DNA from: Candidatus Vecturithrix granuli
GTDB taxonomy: Bacteria > Moduliflexota > Moduliflexia > Moduliflexales > Moduliflexaceae
Length of the DNA: 64,000 nucleotides
Direction of reading: 5' to 3'
Assembly (NCBI GenBank): GCA_000739535.1
Contig: DF820474.1
Location: forward strand, 147,242-211,241
Part shown: positions 1 through 7,828 of the stretch, piece after piece
How the letters are laid out: every line of letters begins with the position of its first letter
Numbering within the stretch: position 1 is the first letter of the stretch
Program-made: the position numbers and the translations under genes
Notes under the pieces: generated by a model
Seen by the model: only the letters and a program-made list of their open reading frames with translations
Databases searched by the model: none
Told to the model about the DNA's origin: nothing

Positions 1-45
1 CAGAGGATCTGAACATGATCACAAGATATTTGTCAAAGAACTTTT

Positions 46-699
46 TTATCTACTGCGTAAAGTGAGTAATTCAGTAAAACTCCAATGCACTGGCGCGAAA
101 GCATAGATGTAAAAGATGGTTCCAAAAATGAGCACCATAATCCCTTGCAGCAAGTCAGTCCAGACCACTGAATAAATTCCTCCGAGGGCGGTATAGACGA
201 TAAAGACGGCTGAAAATAAGAGGATTACGGGGATCGGATTGGCCCCTGTGGCGATATTGAAGATATTCCCAAAGGCTTTCCCTTGCCCGCCAACCCAGGC
301 GATCATAATCATAGATGCTAAAAGTCCGCTCAGGGCGCGGGTGATTTTGTCGCGAGCAATCAGATCATCAATCATTTCCGGAAAGGTGTTATAGGTAAAT
401 CTTCCGGCTAATCCGGCAAAAAAGAGGGCGAAAATAATTTTTGATCCTTGTTCACCGAGAATAAAGGCCATCCAGGGAAGCCCGATCTGGTATCCCTTAC
501 CGGCATGACCCACAAAGTTTCCCACGCCCATGATGGTCGCGAATTGCGTAAAGAAAATCAGATACATCGGAAAACTTTTTCCACCAATAGCGTAATTCGA
601 GAAACTTGACTTGGCTTCGCCCTGGAATTTCATCGAAATATACAAAAATGCTCCGCACATCACAATCGTGATGATCCATAATATTGGTCCTAAACTCAT
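46..699 (-). pseudogene. Sodium:solute symporter (SSS family), truncated N-terminal half
   Basis: The 217 residues read as the N-terminal half of an SSS-family Na+/solute symporter. There are about six hydrophobic segments, a conserved start (PILWIITIVMCGAF), an IGGKSFP segment after the first helix and a YTALGGIYSVVWTDLLQG block typical of the family. Family members are about 450-550 residues, so more than half is missing. The reading frame ends at a TAA at 46-48 after a non-conserved tail (TELLTLRSR), and no other frame in the first 45 bases continues convincingly. It lies 209 bp downstream of the FAD oxidoreductase on the same strand, so the two may form an uptake-plus-catabolism pair. A real truncation, a frameshift or a sequencing error are all possible. 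Confidence 0.6.
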
Positions 700-908
700 G
701 GAAAATCCCCCTTTGAAAGGCTCTTCTCAGCACACGATACCGGGCATCGCCGCTGTAGAACGTCATTATTGTGAGTTTGTCAGTTTTTATGCAATCCATT
801 CTTCAAACAACAACCCGCATTCCTTCTCTTCCGAACAATCCTGTTATTCCTTTTGATTTTCCTCCAGGCCTTCACCTCCCCAGGTTCTTTCTACGGCATC
901 CAGTGTGT

Positions 909-2081
909 TCAATTCTTCTGAAACCGTTGAAAACTCACCTCATTCATGTTAAAACCAGCCTCTTCGCCATTGATGAATTTTGCGATCAATTTTCCGGTAA
1001 TCGGCGCAAGCGCGATACCGTCGCCGCCATGCCCGGCGGCAATATAAAAACCCTTACGATCCGCAACTTCGCTGATAATCGCCGTTCCATCGGATACAGC
1101 CGGTCTGAGTCCGGCAAAGCAGCGGATCACATTGATATTTTTTAAAATCGGGAAAAATTTTACCGCTTGTTTAACCAGTATGTTGAGAGCTACAAAGTCG
1201 GTGCGTTTATCAAAAATTCCCAGTTCTCGCGTGCTTCCGATCAAGTAATTCCCTTCGTGCGTTTGTGAAAAGGCAAATCCCAGGCCCAGCTTACGCGTCA
1301 ATTCATCCCAGGTATTCATCAGTTCAGGAAGTAATTTCGAGACAATATATTCAGCGCTCCAGATATTTTCCTGGCCTAAGGTCGGGATTTTTTCAGTGAC
1401 CACGATCTGGCCTTTCTGCGGGACAATCGGGATGTCAATCCCGACCAGTTTCCCAATATCAGCCGCCCAGGCACCCGCCGCATTGACAACGTATTGCGAT
1501 TCAAGCGGAGATCCCTGGTCACATTCGATATTCCAGCAACCGTTTTTCTTGCTCAATTCGGTAATCCTGGTCTGTTTCCTGAGTTCCAGACCCATCGCAA
1601 GACTTCTGCCTAAAAAGCCGCGCATGACTTTTAAGGGATTGACCTGAGAATCTTTATCGCTGTAAGTTGAGGCAATCACGGCGTCGGTGGCAAAGGGATG
1701 TCTCTTTTTGACATCGCGTTTTTCAATGAGGTGGACGTCAAGTCCATAAGAGCGTTGTTTTTTGACATAGGGTTCCATCACTTCCAATTGCTGCTGGTTT
1801 TCAATGAAGATCATCCCCCCTCGAGTTTCAAACTCAATATCAATTTTTAACTCCTGAGAAAGGTTTCTATAGAGATTCAGACTCTCCATCGCCATTTCCA
1901 GGAGCACCCCCGGTTTTTTCGATTGTAATAAAATCATGTCGTCGCACGCGCCGGAGGCTCCGCTTCCGATATGGTTTTTTTCGATCAACGCCACTTTTTT
2001 GCCGGAAGAAAGTAGATAATACGCCGATGATAATCCGATGATCCCTCCGCCAATCACGACGACATCAAATGTCTTCTTCAT
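909..2081 (-). CDS. FAD-dependent amine/amino-acid oxidoreductase (DAO family)
   Basis: This 390-residue protein belongs to the DAO family, which includes glycine oxidase, sarcosine oxidase and dehydrogenase subunits of the HcnC/proline dehydrogenase type. The N-terminus has the dinucleotide-binding loop VVVIGGGIIGLSSAYYL followed about 15 residues later by a conserved acidic residue (ALIEK). A second FAD-contact block, VVNAAGAWAADIGKLVG, lies near residue 200, and a C-terminal block GFYIAAGHGGDGIALAPITGK closes the FAD site. It probably oxidises a small amino acid or N-methylated amine in the cytoplasm; the substrate cannot be read from sequence. The truncated symporter downstream suggests a catabolic module. 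Upstream lie two strong palindromes that flank its AT-rich promoter region. Confidence 0.85.
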   Translation of the reverse strand: MKKTFDVVVIGGGIIGLSSAYYLLSSGKKVALIEKNHIGSGASGACDDMILLQSKKPGVLLEMAMESLNLYRNLSQELKIDIEFETRGGMIFIENQQQLEVMEPYVKKQRSYGLDVHLIEKRDVKKRHPFATDAVIASTYSDKDSQVNPLKVMRGFLGRSLAMGLELRKQTRITELSKKNGCWNIECDQGSPLESQYVVNAAGAWAADIGKLVGIDIPIVPQKGQIVVTEKIPTLGQENIWSAEYIVSKLLPELMNTWDELTRKLGLGFAFSQTHEGNYLIGSTRELGIFDKRTDFVALNILVKQAVKFFPILKNINVIRCFAGLRPAVSDGTAIISEVADRKGFYIAAGHGGDGIALAPITGKLIAKFINGEEAGFNMNEVSFQRFQKN

Positions 2082-2111
2082 GATGAGATCCCCCTTCTAA
2101 AAAGTAATAAT

Positions 2112-2145
2112 AGGTAGCTGCTCATCATTTGATGAGCAGCTACCT
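2112..2145. repeat. Perfect palindrome, copy 1 (16-bp arms, 2-nt loop)
   Basis: The left arm AGGTAGCTGCTCATCA is followed by TT and its exact reverse complement. It shares a core with the palindrome at 2341-2374, while the outermost bases differ and are still paired. It sits about 30 bp upstream of the oxidoreductase start, so it may also act in that gene's leader. Confidence 0.85.
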
Positions 2146-2340
2146 CTTGAAAAAACTATCACCTGCCTTTTGTCAATATATTTTTTAATTTTGTCGTATC
2201 TTTTGTGTAACTATTTGAAAAATAAACAGATTTCAGTATATAAAAATTTTATCACAGCATTTTATGATCTTGCATAGAAGGTCACGATAAATTTTTCATA
2301 TATTTTCTGCTTGACTTATTTTTCAATTCTATTTTTGATT
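2146..2340. other. AT-rich spacer between the two palindromes
   Basis: No gene is seen here. The stretch is strongly AT-rich and is bounded on both sides by copies of the same palindrome. It must hold the promoter of the oxidoreductase reading leftwards. No clear operator other than the palindromes was found. Confidence 0.4.
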
Positions 2341-2374
2341 ATTGCGCTGCTCATCATTTGATGAGCAGCGCAAT
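2341..2374. repeat. Perfect palindrome, copy 2 (16-bp arms, 2-nt loop)
   Basis: The left arm ATTGCGCTGCTCATCA is followed by TT and its exact reverse complement. The inner 12 bases of each arm match copy 1 at 2112-2145. The outer four bases differ from copy 1 but keep perfect pairing, as expected if the hairpin structure matters or if each copy arose by imperfect conversion. Confidence 0.85.
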
Positions 2375-2410
2375 TTAGAGAACATCATTCGTCAGCGCTT
2401 TTATTTATAG

Positions 2411-2524
2411 GGTAGTGGTTCCATGGTAAGTGATGCGTTCCCTGAGCGAAGTCGAAGGGAACGGTGAGCGGCTCGTTTCGACTTCGCTCAACGAGCGGGC
2501 ATCACTTACCATGGAACCACTACC
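2411..2524. repeat. 114-bp nested inverted repeat
   Basis: Perfect 26-bp arms lie at 2411-2436 and 2499-2524 (outer end GGTAGTGGTTCCATGG). Smaller hairpins are nested inside: 2437-2462 begins GTTCCCT and ends AGGGAAC, and 2469-2496 is an imperfect CGCTCG...CGAGCG pair. The inner motif GAGCGAAGTCGAAG resembles a REP-like palindrome and recurs in altered form near 29455-29512. The element can fold fully on either strand and encodes nothing recognisable. Confidence 0.85.
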
Positions 2525-2537
2525 ATTTATAGTAGTA

Positions 2538-2657
2538 CATGATGTGCAACTTCGGATGACTCACTCCGGCATTTATTCCGGAGGAGAGAAGATAAGGAGC
2601 GGTTTCATCCACCCCCAGGCTAAAGCCTGGAGTTAGTCATTTGAAGTTGCACATTGC
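2538..2657. mobile_element. MITE-like element with flanking 9-bp direct repeats
   Basis: The ends are imperfect inverted repeats. The left end contains TGTGCAACTTCGGATGACT (from about 2543), and the right end is its near reverse complement (AGTCATTTGAAGTTGCACA). The 9-mer ATAGTAGTA is found directly outside both ends, at 2529-2537 and 2658-2666, as expected for a target-site duplication. There is no coding capacity. This is a candidate non-autonomous transposable element; the duplication could be coincidental in AT-rich DNA. Confidence 0.55.
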
Positions 2658-2690
2658 ATAGTAGTATTCAATTGAGTTGCCATCAGAAGC

Positions 2691-2742
2691 AGGAGTGTCA
2701 AAGCTCGGCTTTGACAGCCAAAGTCGAGCTTTGGCATTCCTA
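2691..2742 (+). repeat. Double hairpin in the leader of asd
   Basis: Two palindromes lie back to back: GTCAAAGC-TCG-GCTTTGAC (2697-2715) and CCAAAG-TCGAG-CTTTGG (2718-2734). Outer bases AGGAGTG and CATTCCT also pair, so the whole 52-bp block can form one long hairpin. It ends about 20 bp before the asd start and would lie in its leader if transcription starts upstream. Degenerate relatives occur near 54577-54622 and 63482-63533, which argues for a dispersed repeat rather than a specific regulator. Confidence 0.6.
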
Positions 2743-2761
2743 TGCATGGGAGGGAAGAATC

Positions 2762-3787
2762 ATGAACATGTATAATGTGGCAGTTGTCGGCGCTTTGGGG
2801 GCAGTTGGAAGAGAAATGACGAGCATTCTGGCAGAGAGGAAATTTCCTGTTCGTACCATGAAATTGTTAGATATTGAAGCGTATGAAGGCCAGGAAAGCT
2901 TGTTTAACGGAACGTCTGTCAGAGTGCAAACAGCCCGGGCGGGCGCGTTCACCGATGTGGATATCGCGTTATTCTCGGCCGGGGCTGAGGCCAGCTTATC
3001 TCTTGCTCCAATTGCTGTCAAAGAAGGCGCGATTGTCATTGATAACAGCAGCGCGTGGCGCATGGACCCGCAAATTCCGCTCGTGATTCCGGAAGTTAAC
3101 CCGCAAGCCTTAAAAACCCATAAAGGCTTAATTGCCAATCCGAATTGTTCCACCATTCAAATGCTGGTGGCATTGAAACCGATTCACGACCGATATACGA
3201 TTAAACGCATCGTGGTTTCAACGTATCAGGCTGTTTCAGGCTCAGGCCAAAAAGCGATCGAGGAATTGCATGAACAGGTGAAAAAATATCTTGACGGCGA
3301 AAAGATTTCCAGCAGAGTGTATCCTCACCAAATTGCTTTTAATGCACTGCCTCATATTGATGTTTTTCTGGAAAATGGCTATACAAAAGAAGAAATGAAA
3401 ATGGTACACGAAACCCACAAAATGCTGGATCCGGCTATTAAAGTCTCCGCGACTACCGTGAGAATACCGGTCATCCGTTCACATTCCGAAGCCATCAACA
3501 TCGAAACTGAAAAGCCTTTTGAGGTTTCGGAGGTTGTCGAATTATTGCAGCAGGCTCCTGGCGTCCAGGTGATTGATGATGTGCGTTCCAACGCCTATCC
3601 GCTAGCGTTGAATGCCGCAGGGAAGGATGAGGTGTTTGTCGGCCGAATTCGAAGAGATTCATCCGTTGATAATGGTCTGAATCTCTGGGTGGTGTCCGAT
3701 AATCTTCGGAAAGGTGCGGCCTTGAATGCAGTGCAAATTGCTGAAACCCTGGTACAGCAGCAGTTAGTTCATATTCCAGCAAATTAA
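2762..3787 (+). CDS. asd: Aspartate-semialdehyde dehydrogenase (copy 1)
   Basis: The enzyme reduces aspartyl-4-phosphate to aspartate semialdehyde with NADPH, the branch point to lysine/diaminopimelate, methionine and threonine. The 341-residue protein starts with the NADP-binding loop VAVVGALGAVG (the usual family form has GATGAVG). The catalytic cysteine is C129 in ANPNCSTIQM, and the substrate-binding region SATTVRIPVIRSHSE follows. I chose the ATG at 2762 because a strong GGGAGGG ribosome site precedes it; the longer open frame upstream only reads through the repeat hairpin. The aspartate kinase starts 17 bp downstream, so the two consecutive enzymes are co-transcribed. A diverged second copy lies at 30434-31447. 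Confidence 0.95.
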   Translation: MNMYNVAVVGALGAVGREMTSILAERKFPVRTMKLLDIEAYEGQESLFNGTSVRVQTARAGAFTDVDIALFSAGAEASLSLAPIAVKEGAIVIDNSSAWRMDPQIPLVIPEVNPQALKTHKGLIANPNCSTIQMLVALKPIHDRYTIKRIVVSTYQAVSGSGQKAIEELHEQVKKYLDGEKISSRVYPHQIAFNALPHIDVFLENGYTKEEMKMVHETHKMLDPAIKVSATTVRIPVIRSHSEAINIETEKPFEVSEVVELLQQAPGVQVIDDVRSNAYPLALNAAGKDEVFVGRIRRDSSVDNGLNLWVVSDNLRKGAALNAVQIAETLVQQQLVHIPAN

Positions 3788-3804
3788 ATTGGAGGTTCAT
3801 AAGA

Positions 3805-4953
3805 ATGAGTCTTGTTGTCCAGAAATTCGGAGGTACGTCGGTCGCAACGCCTCAGGCCCGCGACAGACTTCTTCACCATGTCAAACAATGTCAGGCTGAG
3901 GGACATGAGGTGGTTCTGGTCGTGTCAGCCATGGGACGCAAAGGCGATCCTTATGCGACCGATACATTAATCGGCCTCTTAGAACAGATCGATCCGCATG
4001 TTGATTTAGACAAAAAAGACTTACTGATGTCTTGCGGAGAAATTATCTCTTGCGCCTTACTCTCGCATTTTTTAGAAGTTCATGGTATTCCCGCGGAACC
4101 GTTAACCGGGTATCAGGCCAGAATTCTTACGACCGATGCCTTTTCCCAGAGCGATATTCTCAATATTGATACGACAGTGATTAAGAACTATCTCTCTCAA
4201 GGAAAAGTGGTGGTGCTTGCCGGATTTCAGGGCGTGACCTGGGATGGGAAAATCACGACTCTTGGACGAGGCGGCAGCGATACGACGGCCGTTGAACTCG
4301 GAGGTTATCTGCGTGCGCAGCGTGTGGACATTTTTACCGATGTTCCCGGAGTGGCAATTGTTGATCCGAGAATTGTTCCGGACGCGGCCTATCTTGAAAA
4401 CATTTCGTATGCAGAAATGTATCAACTCGCTGCGCACGGCGCGAAGGTCATTCATCCGCGCGCGGTCAAGGCGGCTGAAAAATTTGCGCTGTCAGTCTAT
4501 GTGCGCTCGACCTTTTCTGATGAACGAGGTACGCTTATTTCGAGCACCCCTTGCACAACAACCAAAAAAATCTTTGGCATGTCGTTAGATGCAGAGATGA
4601 GCTGTCTCACGATCAAGAAGGAAGACTGCCCTATCCCGGATTTCGAAAAACAAGGCATCGTGCTCTACACCACGCAGGAAGATTCTTATCATCTGTATCT
4701 GAAAAAAGAGCATGTCAGCAGGTTTCTTGCAAACGTCGCGCACTCAAGATATGAATATATGGATAGCCTCGGGAGACTTTCAGTGTTCTTTCATCCTGAA
4801 AATCGAGAGGAGATCGGCGTAAAAACGGGAGAGTATTTCACTCAGCATAAGACCCATATACATGATGTCTTCTGGTTTGACAATTATACTTCGATCTTTG
4901 TAGGACATGAGTACGTCCAAACTCTGGCTCGCGACCTCTATCAACTTTTCTGA
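3805..4953 (+). CDS. Aspartate kinase (DapG/LysC type)
   Basis: This enzyme phosphorylates aspartate, the first step of the aspartate family pathway. The kinase domain is clear: the start VVQKFGGTSV, a middle block GFQGVTWDGKITTLGRGGSDTTA and DIFTDVPGVAIVDPR near residue 185. The total of 382 residues is a little short of the usual 400-450. The C-terminal 125 residues, where two ACT domains normally sit, are weakly conserved: the usual ACT core is hard to see and there are unusual runs such as EKQGIVLYTTQEDSYHLY. Feedback control may therefore differ from the standard lysine/threonine-sensitive enzymes. It is preceded by a good GGAGGT ribosome site and forms a two-gene operon with asd. Confidence 0.9.
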   Translation: MSLVVQKFGGTSVATPQARDRLLHHVKQCQAEGHEVVLVVSAMGRKGDPYATDTLIGLLEQIDPHVDLDKKDLLMSCGEIISCALLSHFLEVHGIPAEPLTGYQARILTTDAFSQSDILNIDTTVIKNYLSQGKVVVLAGFQGVTWDGKITTLGRGGSDTTAVELGGYLRAQRVDIFTDVPGVAIVDPRIVPDAAYLENISYAEMYQLAAHGAKVIHPRAVKAAEKFALSVYVRSTFSDERGTLISSTPCTTTKKIFGMSLDAEMSCLTIKKEDCPIPDFEKQGIVLYTTQEDSYHLYLKKEHVSRFLANVAHSRYEYMDSLGRLSVFFHPENREEIGVKTGEYFTQHKTHIHDVFWFDNYTSIFVGHEYVQTLARDLYQLF

Positions 4954-4981
4954 AACACCAGCAGAATGTCTGTACCCAGAG

Positions 4982-5016
4982 AAAAACCGGGTTTTTTGAA
5001 AAAACCCGGTTTTTTT
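4982..5016. terminator. Bidirectional terminator hairpin (ACCGGGTTTTT family)
   Basis: The arms AAAAACCGGGTTTTTT and AAAAAACCCGGTTTTT are separated by one base and followed by a T-run on both strands. It separates the convergent aspartate kinase and nifU genes, an ideal place for a bidirectional Rho-independent terminator. Nearly identical hairpins occur at 14496-14526, 31447-31484 and 42578-42610. Confidence 0.85.
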
Positions 5017-5028
5017 GGTGACTATAAA

Positions 5029-5904
5029 CTAGAAGTTCATGATTTCCTGGTCCTCTTCCTGCATGACGACGATATCCTCGGCCACGAGTTCACGCAGTTT
5101 TTCCTGGACCCCAAGTTTGAGCGTATATTCTGCTCCGGGACATCCGACACAATGCCCGCGCAACGCAACAATGACATTATTGCCATCTACATCAATCAAT
5201 TCAATATCCCCGCCGTCTTTCTGAAGTTCAGGACGAATCTCATGTTCGAGAGCGTCTTGAATCAGGGTAATTTTCTGGATGGTCGTAAGTTTTTTGCGCT
5301 GCACTTTCTTTTCTTCCCGGAATTGCTCCCGTTTTTTATCTTCCCAGACCTCGGCGATCAGGTCTTCAATTTCGGCATGGCAGGAGGTACACCCTCCGCC
5401 GGCTTTGGTATAATGCGTCACCTGATCAACGGTTTGTAAGCCATTTTCGCGCACAACCCGCTTAATCTTTTCATCGGTCACGCCGAAACATTTACACACA
5501 ATCCGTCCTTCATCTTCCTTGTCTTCTTCGTAAGTTTCCCCACGATATAGCGCAATGGCTTTTTCAAGGGCTTCACGCCCCATCACAGAACAGTGCATTT
5601 TCTCTTCCGGTAATCCGCCCAGGTATTTCGCGATATCCTGATTCGTGATTTTCGCGGCTTCATCAATGGATAAGCCTTTAATCATTTCGGTTAACGCCGA
5701 AGAAGACGCAATCGCGCTGCCACAGCCAAAGGTTTCAAATTTGGCGTCTTGAATGCGCTGTTGGCCGTCAATTTTCAAATAAATTTTTAAGGCGTCGCCG
5801 CAGGCCAGCGAACCGACCTCAGCGACAGCATTGGCATCTTCAAGTGAGCCGACATTGCGCGGATGAAAGAAATGTTCTCTTACTTTCTCAGTATAATCCC
5901 ACAT
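5029..5904 (-). CDS. nifU: NifU, full-length Fe-S cluster assembly scaffold
   Basis: This 291-residue three-domain scaffold builds and hands on Fe-S clusters. Residues 1-125 are an IscU-like domain with the cluster cysteines C35, C61 and C105. Residues 130-190 are a BFD-type [2Fe-2S] domain with C137, C139, C172 and C175. Residues 205-291 are the C-terminal NifU domain with the CxxC pair C252/C255 (GHCVGCPGAEYTL). Spacing of the first seven cysteines closely follows the classical nitrogenase-type NifU as I recall it. No nifS or other nif gene is in the window, so general Fe-S assembly is as likely as a nitrogen-fixation role. The ATG at 5904 starts the canonical MWDYTEKVREHFFHPRN sequence. 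Confidence 0.93.
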   Translation of the reverse strand: MWDYTEKVREHFFHPRNVGSLEDANAVAEVGSLACGDALKIYLKIDGQQRIQDAKFETFGCGSAIASSSALTEMIKGLSIDEAAKITNQDIAKYLGGLPEEKMHCSVMGREALEKAIALYRGETYEEDKEDEGRIVCKCFGVTDEKIKRVVRENGLQTVDQVTHYTKAGGGCTSCHAEIEDLIAEVWEDKKREQFREEKKVQRKKLTTIQKITLIQDALEHEIRPELQKDGGDIELIDVDGNNVIVALRGHCVGCPGAEYTLKLGVQEKLRELVAEDIVVMQEEDQEIMNF

Positions 5905-5922
5905 ATTTTGCTGATTGTCAAA

Positions 5923-5958
5923 AAAAGGATAGCAAACCCTTCAGCCTGCTATCCTTTT
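5923..5958 (-). terminator. Rho-independent terminator
   Basis: The arms AAAAGGATAGCA and TGCTATCCTTTT are followed on the minus strand by a seven-T run. It lies 30 bp after the stop of the secreted protein at 5990 and just before nifU, so it separates the two transcripts. Confidence 0.75.
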
Positions 5959-5989
5959 CGGAAAATCATAATCTCACTTCCAATACCCG

Positions 5990-7708
5990 TTATTGGGCAG
6001 GGACTTGCTGCGCCTGTTCGCCCATTTTTTTGGCAGCGAGCAATTCATCAACAGGCAAAAACATCTCGCCTTCAAAATGTGACTGAACAAAACGGCCTGT
6101 CATTCCCAATCCCGGGCTTTCTATCATCTCAAATTGCGGCGCATTCGGAGCAATTTTCGCTACCCACGCCATTATTTTGGGAATAGACACATACATGAAC
6201 AGGTTGTTTTCTTCCGGCAGACCAAATAGTGACGGCGTAAACTTCGCCGCAACATCAGCCCCGGCATCTAAGGTTTCCATGATACTCTTGACACGATCCT
6301 GCGGATTTTTACCAAACCCGATTACGCCATATTGTCCGATAAATCCGGCCGGCATCTGAATATCTTCGCCAAATAGCTTATTAAAGACTTCCTGTCCTTC
6401 AGGATCAGGGATATTGTCCGCTTTCATCCCGAAATTGTAATTCAGAATTTCACCGTTCTTGACTTCCGTTGTCCCGGCTAAAGACATCTGCATATCAACA
6501 CCCATGTCTTTGTACATCGCGCTCATCTGCTGCATCATTTCAGGATACTGGACGATGAGTTGTTTCACTTTGTCACTATCTTTGACCGTGAACACCTGTG
6601 TAAACAAGCTGTCCTCATTCTGGCTAAGCCCACCAAAGGCAAAATCACCTGCAAATACTTCCATCAGTTGCTGAGCCCAGGTCGCCAATTTTTCCACCAT
6701 CGCCTGATCGGTCGCTTCCCCAACAGTACTAATGCCTTTGAGGAAACCAACATATCCTTCGACAAATTCGGGAGTCAGATTGATTGAACCACTGCCGAGG
6801 ATTGCCGCATCTTCGGAAATGACGCCTAACAATTTCGACTTTTGGAGAGTTTGCGCTGCCATGAATTTTTCCATCGCGCTGTCGCTCATCCCAAATACCG
6901 CTTTTGACAGGCGTAATCCATTTTCTTCAACTCCAATTCCCAGTTGCAGTCTGTCAGTTTGATCAAGCAATGCCAGTAGGGTCTCTATTTCTTGCTGTAC
7001 CATATTTTGAACCCCTGCCGGAGGGGCCGGAGTCCCTGCTGCCTGTCCTTCTCCTTGTTGTGCTCCCTGTTGCATCCCCATAATCAATTGCTGTTTAAAC
7101 ATATCGATCATCGGACGTAGGGTCACAAGGATTTTACCGATAGACAGAAAGGCCGTCAATTGGCCTTTCACTGCCGATACTTCCGATAAGAGTGCGCTGT
7201 TCCCTTCGACAAGCAGTTTCACTTGCGCAGCAACATCTGCATTTTCCGCCAGAATGCCTTTATCGGCGGAAAACGCCACAAACACATTCTTCTGATCTGT
7301 TTGAGTGAAGTTATAAATTCCATTGGTCTCTTCGCCCTTTGTCAGTGTTTGCGCCAGCGCGCCCAGGTATTCGTCTTTGTTCGTAATTGGCAGAATGAAC
7401 GCATACGGAGCTTGAGGATATTTCATCGGATTAAGCACGACCGCCATGTATTCTCCGGCCATATTCATGCCAGTCCAATTTGGATTTTTAAACACCATGT
7501 TCCCAACCATCATGGAATTGACCATTCCGCCCATGCCTGGTTGAAATTTATCAATAAACTGGCTAACACTCGGAATAAATGCTTCCGGGTTGCTCAGGTT
7601 GATCACGGCAAATACATCGGCATCCGGAGCTTGCGCATACGCGGCCTGCACGGATAGAGTCAAACACAACATCACAACAACAGCCATCAGTCTTCTATTT
7701 CTCTGCAT
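5990..7708 (-). CDS. Secreted/periplasmic protein of unknown function (572 aa)
   Basis: I do not recognise a defined family with certainty. Residues 1-25 form a classical signal peptide (basic MQRNRR, a hydrophobic core, AYAQA cleavage region). The mature part is soluble with no further membrane helix. It begins with DVFAVINLSNPEAFIPSVSQF, a pattern seen in large exported proteins that use repeated ferredoxin-like alpha/beta units (DUF3352-like; low confidence). A glutamine- and proline-rich stretch near residues 210-235 (GMQQGAQQGEGQAAGTPAPP) divides it into two halves, and the tail is QAQQVPAQ. It has its own terminator and seems to be monocistronic. Confidence 0.75.
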   Translation of the reverse strand: MQRNRRLMAVVVMLCLTLSVQAAYAQAPDADVFAVINLSNPEAFIPSVSQFIDKFQPGMGGMVNSMMVGNMVFKNPNWTGMNMAGEYMAVVLNPMKYPQAPYAFILPITNKDEYLGALAQTLTKGEETNGIYNFTQTDQKNVFVAFSADKGILAENADVAAQVKLLVEGNSALLSEVSAVKGQLTAFLSIGKILVTLRPMIDMFKQQLIMGMQQGAQQGEGQAAGTPAPPAGVQNMVQQEIETLLALLDQTDRLQLGIGVEENGLRLSKAVFGMSDSAMEKFMAAQTLQKSKLLGVISEDAAILGSGSINLTPEFVEGYVGFLKGISTVGEATDQAMVEKLATWAQQLMEVFAGDFAFGGLSQNEDSLFTQVFTVKDSDKVKQLIVQYPEMMQQMSAMYKDMGVDMQMSLAGTTEVKNGEILNYNFGMKADNIPDPEGQEVFNKLFGEDIQMPAGFIGQYGVIGFGKNPQDRVKSIMETLDAGADVAAKFTPSLFGLPEENNLFMYVSIPKIMAWVAKIAPNAPQFEMIESPGLGMTGRFVQSHFEGEMFLPVDELLAAKKMGEQAQQVPAQ

Positions 7709-7828
7709 ATCGTTTCTCCTTTAAGATTGGTATGATGATATTGTTTTCCATTGACGATTCTTTTCGAGAAAGAACAGGTTTAATATGGAGGTTATATCGT
7801 GTAGTGTCAAGTTTTCTTCAAAAGATTT

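Noticed and set aside
2538-2761. Lysine riboswitch upstream of asd
   Set aside because: The stretch is explained by inverted repeats with flanking duplication. The conserved multi-helix lysine riboswitch core is not recognisable.
5029-5904. Evidence for nitrogen fixation from NifU
   Set aside because: Full-length NifU proteins also serve general Fe-S assembly in non-fixing bacteria, and no nif structural or nifS gene is present here.
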